Of a DNA stretch of 64,000 nt, positions 1-9,300 are shown in pieces. Below the pieces are notes generated by a model that saw nothing but the letters and a program-made list of their open reading frames with translations, was not told where the DNA came from and did no database searches. The stretch is from Robertmurraya dakarensis. Its GTDB lineage: Bacteria; Bacillota; Bacilli; Bacillales; Cytobacillaceae. The stretch is taken from contig NZ_LT707409.1 in assembly GCF_900156875.1 (NCBI RefSeq), positions 842,113-906,112 on the forward strand. The letters run 5' to 3'. A program made the translations under genes and the position numbers. Each line of letters begins with the position of its first letter. Position 1 is the stretch's first letter.

Positions 1-512
1 TGAACTAATTTGATTTCAGGGATTAAAAATAAAAACCACATAAGAAGAAAGCCAACAATCCAAGGGAAAAATATAACCGCCGTTCGGCAAATCACCTCTA
101 AACCAAGTCGGACACCGAACAAACTGATTAATAAAAACATGATCATAATCATTTGAATGGGGGTTTCAACTAAAACTTGAGTGGTTAGAAAATCTCCAAT
201 TTCTCTAACTAGGCCGGAGGAAAGGTAATAAAAATAAGAAAGAAATAAGATCGATACCATGTTTCCAATCCATTTGCCCAATATTTTTTCATTGCATTCA
301 ACAAAGGTCAAGGAAGGATAAAGTGATGCTAAACGTATATATAAAAAAACAAAGCTTACACTGATCATCAAAGCCAAAGACGAGGCCATCCAAGCATCCT
401 GTTTTGCAAACCTAGCAAGCAATCCAGGTCCAACAAGGATCGAACTTCCTATAGTAAATACAAGAACGATAACTTGAAAGTCAAATGCACTAATTTTCCC
501 CTTTTCCAACAT
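1..512 (-). CDS. Spore germination permease, GerB (GerAB) family, partial
   Basis: B subunit of a ger-type nutrient germinant receptor, an inner-spore-membrane protein of the amino-acid/polyamine transporter fold that contributes to germinant recognition. The visible 170 residues start at an ATG at 512, preceded by GGAGGTGAG, and read MLEKGKISAFDFQVIVLV, the usual N-terminus of the family. Several hydrophobic segments follow. The gene leaves the window at position 1, so roughly half is missing. It is the last visible gene of a minus-strand operon in the order A-C-D-B. Which germinant it senses cannot be read from sequence. Confidence 0.88.
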   Translation of the reverse strand, partial: MLEKGKISAFDFQVIVLVFTIGSSILVGPGLLARFAKQDAWMASSLALMISVSFVFLYIRLASLYPSLTFVECNEKILGKWIGNMVSILFLSYFYYLSSGLVREIGDFLTTQVLVETPIQMIMIMFLLISLFGVRLGLEVICRTAVIFFPWIVGFLLMWFLFLIPEIKLV

Positions 513-545
513 ATGAACTCACCTCCTTGCCAAGGACTCAACTGC

Positions 546-758
546 TTAAAAAGTAAAAGGTTTATATAATTGGTTTAATAAATCTAAGGGGGTGGGGATT
601 TCAATTCGTAAAACTAATAGAATATTTAATAGCAGTCCTATGGAAAGAAGGATAAAAAAAACCGTAACTTCTCTCCAATTTTTTTGCTTTATAAGAGGGA
701 GGATTTCAAACAGTGAAATCACTCCCCCAATCATGAGTAAGCCAATGATTGCCCACAT
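546..758 (-). CDS. Small two-TM protein of germinant receptor operon (D-subunit type)
   Basis: Seventy residues with two predicted membrane helices (about residues 3-20 and 31-50) separated by a short basic loop (KQKNWREV). It sits between the C and B genes of the germinant receptor operon, 6 bp after gerC, with GGGAG about 9 nt before the ATG. Small two-helix D subunits encoded in ger operons are known to modulate germinant response in Bacillus. The match here rests on size, topology and position, not on a signature motif. Confidence 0.7.
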   Translation of the reverse strand: MWAIIGLLMIGGVISLFEILPLIKQKNWREVTVFFILLSIGLLLNILLVLRIEIPTPLDLLNQLYKPFTF

Positions 759-764
759 ATCATT

Positions 765-1958
765 TTACTCCCTGGTTTCATTCTGAAAGGATTCAGTGAT
801 GGTCCCCAAACGCCGTATTTTGCCTTCAACTTGTACAGTAAATTCTAAATTTGAAAACTCTTCATCCCAGTTTTGTTCATAACGTTTCCACGCTTTCGGA
901 TCAGACCGGTGAAAAACTTCACCGAAACCAAATATGTCACTATGGTATTCCTCTTGTACGTTCAGAATTGCTTCTTCCACTTTATCTTTTATATTGTTTT
1001 GATATTCCTCCTCTAATTTATGAAGGCTTTCCTGGTTAGATAAATCAATTTCGCACTGAACTTCCCCTATATTACCCTCTGAATTTATCGTAATGTGAAT
1101 TTTGGGTTTCCCATTCTCGATCTTCCCTTCGACACTTGTCTTGGAACGAACCGTTTCGATCGATACTTTACCATTTTGACATGGAACATTAACGACTGTG
1201 CTTTTTATATTATCTGTTATATAATTGAAGCCTTTGCTTGCATCTTCATTTAACCAGCCTATCAATTTGTCCTTTTTAAATACAGCAAGTTGGTTAATTC
1301 TTAATCCTATGTTCGGAGACACATTTTGTACATTTGTAAAATCTCCGCCTGCTTCATGATCACCATACACATAAATTCCAGTAATCACAGGTTCTTTGCC
1401 GTTACTTACTATACTGTCAATCAACTCATCCAATTTGACTGTCTTGGTTCGCGCCCAATTTTTCTCTGAGTTTTCTAAAGCACTAAATAATTTATTTGCG
1501 GGTATTTTCTCAAGAGCAGTCTGAACATTTAGTATTTCGGAAGCAGGGGATCCCTTTGCAACAGTTAAATAGAAATCCGTTCTTAGTTCATGGTCTCGGG
1601 AAAGAAAATCCAAAACCTTTCCAATTCCCTCTTTAGCAAGTGGTTCTCCAATGACTACTTCTCGTAGATGGGCAAGATAAAGTTTCCTTGGGACGTCTGT
1701 TGTTAGCTCTCTCAGAGCCTCAAAAACAGTCCCCGCATTTGCCGTGAATCTTACAACTTCTGTACGCCCCGTACTTGTTTTACCGGCAATTTCACCAGGA
1801 TTAATAATTTGAACTGAAATGATGTAGCCATCTTCAGATTTATCAATTCCTAAAGCGGTTACGATTGCTATTTCATTTAGTTCTTTCCTGCTCCAACAAC
1901 CCGTTAATAAACAAAGGACCACTATATAAAACATTAGGATCTTCCACTTTTTTTTCAT
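765..1958 (-). CDS. Ger(x)C family germination lipoprotein
   Basis: C subunit of the germinant receptor, a lipoprotein displayed on the outer face of the inner spore membrane. 397 residues, the usual length. The N-terminus is a lipoprotein signal peptide with lipobox LLTGC (cysteine near residue 21), followed by WSRKELNEIAIVTALGIDK, a typical Ger(x)C opening. Conserved family text such as LYLAHLREVVIGE and a C-terminal domain with charged helices follow. It lies 26 bp downstream of the A gene and 6 bp upstream of the D gene, so co-transcription is expected, in the forespore by analogy with other ger operons. Confidence 0.93.
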   Translation of the reverse strand: MKKKWKILMFYIVVLCLLTGCWSRKELNEIAIVTALGIDKSEDGYIISVQIINPGEIAGKTSTGRTEVVRFTANAGTVFEALRELTTDVPRKLYLAHLREVVIGEPLAKEGIGKVLDFLSRDHELRTDFYLTVAKGSPASEILNVQTALEKIPANKLFSALENSEKNWARTKTVKLDELIDSIVSNGKEPVITGIYVYGDHEAGGDFTNVQNVSPNIGLRINQLAVFKKDKLIGWLNEDASKGFNYITDNIKSTVVNVPCQNGKVSIETVRSKTSVEGKIENGKPKIHITINSEGNIGEVQCEIDLSNQESLHKLEEEYQNNIKDKVEEAILNVQEEYHSDIFGFGEVFHRSDPKAWKRYEQNWDEEFSNLEFTVQVEGKIRRLGTITESFQNETRE

Positions 1959-1984
1959 AAAAAATCCACTCCCCGTAATCCCTG

Positions 1985-3640
1985 TTATTGATTGGCTTCA
2001 TCTGGCTGCGGCGGCTTAGGCGAAGCGGTATTTTCTTTAACGGTTTCTTGTTGATTAATTAACGCTGGTCGGGAATGTAAGCTCCAATGCGGTAACCTTA
2101 GGAAGTTATCTTTTTGATCTTTTAAAATAAAGGGTGCATTTGGTGCTAGATATGGAATGCCGAAAGAACGCAGGCTATTCAGATGAAGAACCATCATAAT
2201 CAATCCAAGTATGATGCCAAATAAACCAAAGGTAGCAGCAAGGAACATAAAAATAAAACGTAAAATCCGCACAGATATTCCCATGTTGAAAGTAGGGGAG
2301 ACGAAACTGCTAATTGCTGTTAACGAAACAATGATTACCATCGAAGCAGAAATAATCCCAGCTTCCACGGCTGCTTGTCCAATGACCAGCGCACCTACAA
2401 TTGAAATCGAAGAACCAATCGCCCGTGGCATTCGAACACCTGCTTCACGCAAGATTTCAAATGTTACTTCCATCATTAGAGCCTCTACAAGTGCTGGAAA
2501 AGGAACCCCTTCACGTTGTGAGGACAGGCTAATCAGTAAAGGCGTCGGAATCATTTCCTGATGGAAGGTTGTGACCGCAATATAAGCAGAAGGTGTAATC
2601 AGTGCCAAAAAAAATGCGAAATAACGTAGAAAACGAATGAGTGTAGCGATGTCGGCACGTTGATAGTAGTCTTCGCTTGACTGAAAGAAGTGGACAAAGA
2701 GAGCTGGAACTAATAAAACAAAGGGTGTTCCGTCCACTACGATGGCAATTCGCCCTTCTAAAATCCCGCCTGCAACTGAATCAGGACGTTCTGTATTATA
2801 AACCGTTGGAAAGGGGCTATATGTTTCATCTTGGATGAGTTCTTCGATATATCCACTTTCCAAAATTGCGTCAATGTTAATTTTCTTAAGTCGGGCTTTA
2901 ACTTCCTGAACGAGTTTCTCATCCGCTACATCTTTAAGGTAAATGATAGATACGTCTGTCTGTGTTTTCTTCCCAATTTGTTTTGTTTCAATTCTCAAAT
3001 TAGGATCCTTTATCCTCCTCCTAATTAATGCTGTATTCGTTCGCAATGTTTCGGAAAAGCCGTCCTTAGGCCCCCTAACAACTGTTTGTGAAGAGGGCTC
3101 TTGTACACCCCGATCAGCCCAGCCTCTGGAACCAATGGACAGGCCTTTTAAAAATCCGTCCATTAGGACAACCGTATCACCTGATAAAATGTGGTAGAAA
3201 ACCTTGTTAAAATCAACTAATTCATTTATTTCTCCAGCAGGAAGGGAATGAGATTTAATGATTTCATAAATATTTTTCTTACTTAAAACATCAGATCCCA
3301 AATTGGCTGTGCGAATATTAACCATAAGGGATTCTAGTATAAAATCATTAACAAATGATTTGTCAGCCAGTCCATCTGTGTAGAAAATGGCTATTTTAAT
3401 TTCACCAGTTTGACCTAGATCGAATTCACGAATCACGATATCAGAACTGTTTCCTACCATTTGCTTGATATATTCGATGTTTTTCTTTAATTCTCTATGC
3501 AAATGAATAGGTACTGCTTGTTCTTGATCTGTATCCTCATTCTGATTTATATTTAGATTTTGGTCTTTTTTTGATTGTCCTGGTTGTGAATGTTTTCTTT
3601 TCCTTAGTTTTAGCAATGGTATCGGTTTTCGGGACTTCAT
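1985..3640 (-). CDS. Spore germination protein, GerA family
   Basis: A subunit of the germinant receptor. 551 residues: a basic and Asn/Gln-rich cytoplasmic head (1-45), a soluble N-terminal domain (about 50-290) with the family segment SGDTVVLMDGFLKGLSIGSRGW, then a membrane domain with about five helices (from about 300) containing the conserved EGRIAIVVDGTPFVLLVPALF and the long FQEMIPTPLLISLSSQREG-type stretch, and a hydrophilic tail. ATG at 3640 follows GGAG with good spacing. First gene of the minus-strand receptor operon. A and B subunits together determine specificity; the nutrient is not inferable. Confidence 0.95.
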   Translation of the reverse strand: MKSRKPIPLLKLRKRKHSQPGQSKKDQNLNINQNEDTDQEQAVPIHLHRELKKNIEYIKQMVGNSSDIVIREFDLGQTGEIKIAIFYTDGLADKSFVNDFILESLMVNIRTANLGSDVLSKKNIYEIIKSHSLPAGEINELVDFNKVFYHILSGDTVVLMDGFLKGLSIGSRGWADRGVQEPSSQTVVRGPKDGFSETLRTNTALIRRRIKDPNLRIETKQIGKKTQTDVSIIYLKDVADEKLVQEVKARLKKINIDAILESGYIEELIQDETYSPFPTVYNTERPDSVAGGILEGRIAIVVDGTPFVLLVPALFVHFFQSSEDYYQRADIATLIRFLRYFAFFLALITPSAYIAVTTFHQEMIPTPLLISLSSQREGVPFPALVEALMMEVTFEILREAGVRMPRAIGSSISIVGALVIGQAAVEAGIISASMVIIVSLTAISSFVSPTFNMGISVRILRFIFMFLAATFGLFGIILGLIMMVLHLNSLRSFGIPYLAPNAPFILKDQKDNFLRLPHWSLHSRPALINQQETVKENTASPKPPQPDEANQ

Positions 3641-3947
3641 GTTGTCAACTCCAGAAACGAATGAGTACCCTCTCGTTATTTTTTAGCCTGAATTACTTAA
3701 GACAGGCAAGTGTAAAAGAATTTGGGAGAACTTTAGTATTTCAAGAGATTTCTTTCTTGCTGTATCCTTTACCATTTTTTTCATTAATAGATATTTTATA
3801 CATATTAATCCACTTAAGGTAATCTGCCTAAAGGATAGGGTGATAGGCCCGGATGCCCAGAAAATGTTTGCAAAAACTCATGCTTTCCGCATCTCAAGGA
3901 ATAATAAGTAATGTCGAACTTATTTTAGATCCAAGGGGGCAGAAAAA
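3641..3947. other. Divergent intergenic region between gerA and cytochrome c
   Basis: About 300 bases separating the minus-strand germination operon from the plus-strand cytochrome gene. No ORF with a ribosome binding site was found. The promoters of both transcripts must lie here. I looked for a forespore sigma-G type -10 box on the minus strand and did not find a convincing one by eye. Confidence 0.5.
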
Positions 3948-4412
3948 ATGAAAATGAATAGCGCAGTGATTGTCATACCACTTCTATTGATTGTTTCTTT
4001 TGTGCTTTTTTTCACTGTTATTGATTTCGATGGCGGCAAAGAAAAAGAAGAACATGCGGAAACAGAAACGCCGATTGAAGGAACAACCGAAGAAACTGAA
4101 AAAGAAACGCCGACTGAAGGAACAACCGAAGAAGGAACAACCGAAGAAGGAACAACGGAAAATGCAGAAACGGAAGGAACAGAAAATGCAGCCGCGATTG
4201 ATACGGAAGCGATTTACCAAAAAAATTGTATTTCTTGCCACGGAGATCAGTATCAAGGAGGAGTTGGGCCGCAATTAACTGGCTTAAGCAGCAAATATGA
4301 AAAAGCGGATATTGAAAAAATCTTGATCAATGGACAGGGAGCCATGCCAGGTGGTCTAGTTTCACCTGAAGAGGCGAGTGCCATGGCAGATTGGCTATTA
4401 ACTTTAAAATAG
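3948..4412 (+). CDS. Membrane-anchored c-type cytochrome (cytochrome c551-like)
   Basis: Small electron-transfer cytochrome facing the outside of the membrane. 154 residues: an uncleaved hydrophobic anchor (about 6-24), an acidic low-complexity linker of repeated EGTTEE units (about 33-80), then a class I cytochrome c domain with heme motif CISCH (residues 94-98) and a likely axial Met in GAMPGG (about 133). The layout, anchor plus flexible linker plus one heme, is that of CccA/CccB-type cytochromes of Bacillus, which donate electrons to terminal oxidases. ATG preceded by AAGGGGGC. Monocistronic; a terminator follows. Confidence 0.92.
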   Translation: MKMNSAVIVIPLLLIVSFVLFFTVIDFDGGKEKEEHAETETPIEGTTEETEKETPTEGTTEEGTTEEGTTENAETEGTENAAAIDTEAIYQKNCISCHGDQYQGGVGPQLTGLSSKYEKADIEKILINGQGAMPGGLVSPEEASAMADWLLTLK

Positions 4413-4465
4413 AGGTGTAGGAAAGACTACGGTGGACTTTTTACATGAACTTATTAGCAGAAATT

Positions 4466-4505
4466 AAAAAGAGGATAGCGGCGTGATTACTATCCTCTTC
4501 TAGTG
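4466..4505. terminator. Bidirectional rho-independent terminator candidate
   Basis: Stem GAGGATAG / CTATCCTC with A-run before and T-containing run after, between the convergent cytochrome gene and SLH protein gene. It could serve both strands. Confidence 0.6.
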
Positions 4506-4518
4506 GTTTTCCTTATAC

Positions 4519-6012
4519 CTATAGTTCAATTGGGAATGAGAAATAGACATTTACTCCTCTGCTTTCCAATTCTGAGATAAAAGTAGAATACATGCCTAGG
4601 AATTCTTCATCTAATCCCCCCGTACCATTTAAACCAATTACGGTGAGACGGACTTCTTTTAGGTTTGGTAGAGGGAATATGATTTCCTCAAGACTTTCAG
4701 AGGTTAAAAAGGCACCTTTCAGCTCTAGATATTCCATGGTTTTCAACTTACTAACCCAATCATAATTGTGGACATATACATCTACTAGTTTTAGCGTTGT
4801 TAGTTTCAATGCCGCTAACTCTTCCGCATTTTCAGCCGTTGTATTGCTAATTTTCAAAGATGTTAGGTTTGGAAAACCTTTGAACATACCTAAATCCAAT
4901 TTTTGATCATAATTCTGATAGTTAGCTAATTCTATAGACTTCAGATTTTTTAATGGAAGTAGAAAATCTGCATTTTTCATGGGTATCGAAACGGATAGAG
5001 ATTCCAAATTTGAAAGTTCTTTTAGTTGGTTTAAGTCTACGTTTCCAGCTTGCAAAGTTAAATGTTTTAGCTTTTCTAATGTTCGCAAGGGCTCTAAGTT
5101 TTCGTTTTCAAGATTGTAAAGACTTAATGATTCCAATCGTGGTAGTGATTTCAAAAATTCTAGATTTGCAGGTTCGCTATTCCATGACAAGGCAACTCTA
5201 AATGATTTTAAGTTGACCGCATATTCCAAACCAGTAAAATCATCAATCTGAATTTGGCGATTGGACTTGTCCACTAAATCAAGGTGGGTGATTGCTCCCA
5301 TATTATAAGATGTGATTTTCCCTGTTGGTTTTGCGAGCTGGTTGCGAATCGCTTTTTCTATCAAGGGTTCATTGAAAGTGATTTCTTTAAAGTCAGGACG
5401 AAATCTCTCTTCCTTTGTTCGTGATAAAAATAGAGCAAAATGGTTTCTTGTTAGCGGCTCATTTGGCTTGTATTCATTGTTTGGGTAACCAACCGCGATG
5501 TTGCTTGCTGCTAATGAATTAATCTCGTCGTAAGCCCAATAAGATGAACCCACATCTCGAAATTCACTGTCATATTGCCCGCTTAGGTGATACGTTTTTG
5601 TCAGAATTTTAGACATTTGAGCCCTTGTGAGTTTTCCCCAAGGATCAAAATATCTTTCATTAGTAGTTGGATCTTCTTTTCCAGAAATAATCCCTAGATG
5701 AACCGCCATGGCTATTTCTTCGTATCCGTAGTCACCTGGTTTTACATCGGTGAACCCAGGATCTGGTGGTACTATATCGGGTTTGTTCAAACTTGGATCC
5801 CTCATCAGCATTTGCACAGCTTGAAGCCTTTTTAATGATTCGTATGGGCGAAATGTTCCATTTTCGTAACCATTTATCATGCCTTGCTCCGTTAAATAAT
5901 CAATTTCTTCTATATTAGTACTGACATCTGTAAAAGTGGCAGCTTCTGTATTTGAACCGTGAAAGAATAAGGTAGAAAATAGTAAAGTGGGGATAATAAA
6001 AGATTTTTTCAT
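4519..6012 (-). CDS. S-layer-homology protein with leucine-rich repeats (internalin-like)
   Basis: Secreted surface protein of 497 residues. ATG at 6012 has GAGGAGGTTAAC directly upstream and starts a signal peptide ending near SNTEA (about residue 24); an upstream in-frame ATG at 6066 would put 18 charged residues before it and is less likely. Three SLH modules (about 25-190: FTDVSTNIEEIDYLTEQG, FTDVKPGDYGYEEI, FRDVGSSYWAYDEI) should bind pyruvylated secondary cell-wall polymer. From about 200 to 460 runs a leucine-rich-repeat solenoid (LxxLxxLxxL units such as LESLSLYNLENENLEPL). A wall-anchored binding protein is inferred; the ligand is unknown. Monocistronic. Confidence 0.9.
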   Translation of the reverse strand: MKKSFIIPTLLFSTLFFHGSNTEAATFTDVSTNIEEIDYLTEQGMINGYENGTFRPYESLKRLQAVQMLMRDPSLNKPDIVPPDPGFTDVKPGDYGYEEIAMAVHLGIISGKEDPTTNERYFDPWGKLTRAQMSKILTKTYHLSGQYDSEFRDVGSSYWAYDEINSLAASNIAVGYPNNEYKPNEPLTRNHFALFLSRTKEERFRPDFKEITFNEPLIEKAIRNQLAKPTGKITSYNMGAITHLDLVDKSNRQIQIDDFTGLEYAVNLKSFRVALSWNSEPANLEFLKSLPRLESLSLYNLENENLEPLRTLEKLKHLTLQAGNVDLNQLKELSNLESLSVSIPMKNADFLLPLKNLKSIELANYQNYDQKLDLGMFKGFPNLTSLKISNTTAENAEELAALKLTTLKLVDVYVHNYDWVSKLKTMEYLELKGAFLTSESLEEIIFPLPNLKEVRLTVIGLNGTGGLDEEFLGMYSTFISELESRGVNVYFSFPIEL

Positions 6013-6264
6013 GTTAACCTCCTCGTCATCATACGGGACTTCTATCACTGGAAGGGGAATTCCCAAATTGTGCGAGTGATTTCTAAAAGTCAGACGAAAC
6101 TTATTATACTATATTCCTATTAAAAGTTTTCTATGAAAATATAACCAAGTGGCCTTCTTGCTTTTTAAAATGTTGAAACGATTAAAACAGAATACAAGGC
6201 AAAGATGCCTGGTCACCGCTAGCTTAGGCATATATGATATCCTTATTATGAAAGGGTGTTATAA

Positions 6265-6825
6265 ATGAAATTATTATTTCCGATATTTCTAGTATGGATT
6301 ATGATTGTTTCAGGCTGCAGCAATGTAGATGATGATACAAAAACGGAATTTCAAACTTTAGAACAAGCAACGTTAAAAAGTGATATTCCATTAGCTGATA
6401 TTTTTCATACTGAAGAAATGGATGAAACGGCATTCTCCCTTTATCAGTCTGCGAAAGGGTATGGCATTCTTCACTTTTCATTAAAAGAAGATGGTTGGGA
6501 TTATCAAGGAAGTTCAGGTTTTATGTACTCTGCTGATACTGATCGTAAGCCTTTTTCTTTTAGTCAATCAACGTGGCACAATGGGGAAGTTTCCATTGAT
6601 AAAGAAAGCTCGTATACAACTGTATTTTTAGGAGAAATAAATGACCCTGAAATTAGTAAAATCACGGTTGAATATAACAATACCCAAAAGAATGCTGAAC
6701 TAATAAAAAATGATAATAGAACCTATTGGTATCTTGTTTCTGAACAAGATGACGGTAACGAAAGAGCTGGCATGGTCTCTGCTTATTCTAATGATGGGGA
6801 ATTGCTATATCAGAATGGGGAATAG
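6265..6825 (+). CDS. Putative lipoprotein of unknown function
   Basis: 186 residues beginning with a lipoprotein signal peptide, MKLLFPIFLVWIMIVSGCSN, lipobox VSGC (Cys about 18). The mature part is acidic, rich in Asp/Ser/Tyr, and probably beta-sheet; no family is recognised. ATG is preceded by AAAGGGTG. It stands alone between the divergent SLH gene and a tiny ORF. Function unknown. Confidence 0.75.
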   Translation: MKLLFPIFLVWIMIVSGCSNVDDDTKTEFQTLEQATLKSDIPLADIFHTEEMDETAFSLYQSAKGYGILHFSLKEDGWDYQGSSGFMYSADTDRKPFSFSQSTWHNGEVSIDKESSYTTVFLGEINDPEISKITVEYNNTQKNAELIKNDNRTYWYLVSEQDDGNERAGMVSAYSNDGELLYQNGE

Positions 6826-6882
6826 ATTGATATGCGAATGATTTTGAATTAAACAACAGAGGTAGAGGATGTAGTACCTGGT

Positions 6883-6969
6883 ATGGAAAGGGCATTATGG
6901 TTTTTGACAATTGTTTCTATCTTACTAAATCTAGCACCTATACTTTTAGAACGAAAAGGTAAGAAATAA
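6883..6969 (+). CDS. Possible 28-residue single-TM peptide
   Basis: ATG-initiated ORF encoding MERALWFLTIVSILLNLAPI and a short basic tail RKGKK; one membrane helix with positive cytosolic end. A weak GAGGA lies upstream. Many Bacillus small membrane peptides look like this, but there is no independent support. Confidence 0.35.
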   Translation: MERALWFLTIVSILLNLAPILLERKGKK

Positions 6970-7018
6970 TTACTTATTGTCACTATATTTCTACCTCTGA
7001 ACCGAACTCCTTAGAGGG

Positions 7019-7055
7019 GTACCAGGCACCTAAAATTTCTTATGGTGTCTGGTAC
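7019..7055. repeat. Inverted repeat of the GTACCAGGCACC type
   Basis: Twelve-base arms GTACCAGGCACC and GGTGTCTGGTAC (one wobble) around a 13-base loop, followed by TATTCATTTT. Similar inverted repeats built on a GGTGCCTGG-like core are scattered in Bacillaceae intergenic regions; a relative with different arms is at 46189-46224. It may act as a terminator for convergent genes. Confidence 0.55.
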
Positions 7056-7088
7056 TATTCATTTTCACAAGATCGCTAAGCTCAAATG

Positions 7089-8504
7089 TTATCTATCTTT
7101 TAGTGGTAACGTCACAATGAATGTACTGCCTTTCCCGTGTTCACTGTTAACTTCAATAGTTCCTTTATGAGTCTTCACAATCCACTTTGCAATGGCAAGC
7201 CCAAGTCCATGTCCTCCTGTTTGCCGTGTTCTCGCTGAATCTGCTCGGTAAAACCGTTCAAATATACGCTCATAATCTTTTGAAGAGATGCCAATTCCAG
7301 TATCTTTCATGGTGATAAGTAAGTCTTTGCCTTTTACAGAGAGGGAAAGGGTTGCATTTCCTCCATTTGGCGTGTATTTAATCGCATTATCCAATAAAAT
7401 ATACAGCAGTTGTGATAACCTTTTGGAATCCCCATTGACAATGAGTGTTTCAGGGGAATCAAAATGAAGCTTAATTTGTTTAGATTCAGCTATTGAACGA
7501 ACAGATTCGATCGCCTTCTGTGCCATTAAACGAAAATCAAATTCTTCATACACAATCTCTATTATCCCCGAGTCAGACCGGGCTAATGTCAATAAATCTC
7601 CTACTAAAACCGTCATCCGTTTCACTTCATTTTTCATATTTAAAAGAAGTTTATGAGAATAATCCTCTTTTTCCAAATCCAACGTCATTTCGAGTGCATT
7701 GATCGATGAAAGGAGGACACTTAAAGGTGTCCTTAACTCATGTGAAGCGTCAGTGGTAAATTCCCGCTGTCTTGAAAAAGCACGTGTAATCGGAACCATG
7801 GCCTTTTTGGACATATAGAAACTGATTACAATCGCTACTCCTGAAAAAAGAATCGCTAATATTAATAGGATGATGGGCAGCCATTTAAAAACTTGATAGG
7901 CGAATGATATTTCCTTTCCGATAAAAAGCATGCCAATCATTTCCCCATTATAGAAAATAGGCTGGCCAGCAATCATCAACCGAATCGTATCTTTTCTTTT
8001 CGTTGGGTGAAACTCATCACTTCTTTCATTCCTAAATGTCTTTCTATCAGGAAGCTGTACCTGGAAAGTTTCTTGAAGAATTTTATTTCTTTTAGGATTC
8101 CAGTCTGAGATGGTTGTCAAAATTTCAGTTCGGAGTTCCGGGATGAGGTCATCTCCCAATACCAATTCTCCAGAACGATTTACAACATAATAGAAAAATT
8201 GATCTACATCTTTTACAAGTGATTGTTGATTGCGAAATTCTAATCGGCCTTTATGATTCTGATAGGTTAGGTACTCTTCAATGTTTCTCGCTTCCTGTTC
8301 TACACTGGATTCTAGTTCACGTTCTTGGTCTTTGAATATAGTGGCATACAAGATGGCATAGACAACAATAATAAATAAGACTAGAAAGAACATAAGTAGA
8401 CCGCTGTATATTAACGTTAAGCGAAATTGTGTACTTTCAAATAGATCTCTTTTACGAAATAAGTGGATAAAGTTTCGACTATTCTTTCTCAACTTTGTAT
8501 CCAA
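7089..8504 (-). CDS. Two-component sensor histidine kinase
   Basis: Membrane sensor of 471 residues: TM1 about 28-52, an extracellular domain of about 150 residues, TM2 about 208-230, then HisKA with SHELRTPL (phospho-acceptor His about 255), and a HATPase_c domain with N box NAIKYTP, G1 DTGIGI and G2 GHGLGLAI. The extracellular part is PAS/Cache-like in size. It overlaps the end of the response regulator by 26 bp, indicating translational coupling. The neighbouring secreted repeat protein and PspA suggest an envelope-stress signal, which is inference. Confidence 0.93.
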   Translation of the reverse strand: MDTKLRKNSRNFIHLFRKRDLFESTQFRLTLIYSGLLMFFLVLFIIVVYAILYATIFKDQERELESSVEQEARNIEEYLTYQNHKGRLEFRNQQSLVKDVDQFFYYVVNRSGELVLGDDLIPELRTEILTTISDWNPKRNKILQETFQVQLPDRKTFRNERSDEFHPTKRKDTIRLMIAGQPIFYNGEMIGMLFIGKEISFAYQVFKWLPIILLILAILFSGVAIVISFYMSKKAMVPITRAFSRQREFTTDASHELRTPLSVLLSSINALEMTLDLEKEDYSHKLLLNMKNEVKRMTVLVGDLLTLARSDSGIIEIVYEEFDFRLMAQKAIESVRSIAESKQIKLHFDSPETLIVNGDSKRLSQLLYILLDNAIKYTPNGGNATLSLSVKGKDLLITMKDTGIGISSKDYERIFERFYRADSARTRQTGGHGLGLAIAKWIVKTHKGTIEVNSEHGKGSTFIVTLPLKDR

Positions 8505-9156
8505 CTCCTCTGATACTTTGGATCAAATCTTGTTTTCCAAACCGATCCAATTTCTTTCGAAGCAGTTTAATGGTGGCGTCAATCGTTTTAGTAGAGACAT
8601 CCGCATCATAACCCCAAATCCGATCTAAAATGACCTCTCGAGGGAGGACTCGTCCTTTATTTTGAACCAATAAATCAAGTAACTGAAACTCACGAGGGCT
8701 TAACTGAATCTCTAATTCATCGTGAAGAACGGTTTGGCTATTACGGTTGATGTGCAAACCTTGAATAGAAATCTGTTCTTCTAAAATAGGAGCATAGTTA
8801 CGGCGTGTAAGCGCACGTAAACGAGCAAGAAGCTCCTCGATTTCAAAGGGTTTAATGAGATAATCATCAGCTCCAGCATCCAATCCATTAATGCGATCTT
8901 CTACAGTATCTCTTGCCGTCAACATTAATATTGCCCCAGCATAACTCTCGCTTCTAAGCTTGCGGCAAATAGAGATTCCATCGCCATTTGGCATCATCCA
9001 ATCCAGTATCATAACGTCATAGTGAGAAGCTTTGGCATACTCATAGGCATCTTCACCTTCCATCACCCAATCAACCTTATAGCCGCCTTTTTTCTTTAAC
9101 ATAAAACCAATCAATTCACCAAGCTGCAAATCATCTTCAGCTAAAAGAATATTCAA
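8479..9156 (-). CDS. OmpR-family response regulator
   Basis: Receiver plus winged-helix DNA-binding protein. Receiver: acidic pocket in LLAEDD, phosphorylated Asp in VMILDWMMPNGD, Lys in YLIKPFEIEE. Effector: LSPREFQLLDLLVQNKGRVLPREVILDRIWG and the C-terminal IRGVGYKVE typical of OmpR/PhoB proteins. I prefer a TTG start at 9156 (LNILLAEDD) because AAGAGGTG lies 7 nt upstream; an ATG at 9183 adds nine residues but lacks a ribosome binding site. Partner of the kinase whose start lies inside its 3' end. Confidence 0.93.
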   Translation of the reverse strand: MNILLAEDDLQLGELIGFMLKKKGGYKVDWVMEGEDAYEYAKASHYDVMILDWMMPNGDGISICRKLRSESYAGAILMLTARDTVEDRINGLDAGADDYLIKPFEIEELLARLRALTRRNYAPILEEQISIQGLHINRNSQTVLHDELEIQLSPREFQLLDLLVQNKGRVLPREVILDRIWGYDADVSTKTIDATIKLLRKKLDRFGKQDLIQSIRGVGYKVEKE

Positions 9157-9229
9157 GTTAAGCACCTCTTTTTTACCTGTCATCAGGATTTCTCTGTTAT
9201 TAATATTACCTCTTTAGACACTCGTTTTA

Positions 9230-9268
9230 AATAAGACCACCGCAACTTTGGTTACGGTGGTCTTATTA
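9230..9268. terminator. Rho-independent terminator
   Basis: Stem AATAAGACCACCG / CGGTGGTCTTATT with a 12-base loop, just upstream of the two-component genes and downstream of the minus-strand secreted protein gene. It separates those two minus-strand transcripts. Confidence 0.75.
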
Positions 9269-9300
9269 ATAAGGGAAATGTTTATAAACATGTTCATTTT

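Noticed and set aside
3984-4278. Lys/Glu-rich and Phe/Cys-rich ORFs over the cytochrome gene
   Set aside because: Shadows produced by the GGAACAACCGAAGAA repeat that encodes the acidic linker.
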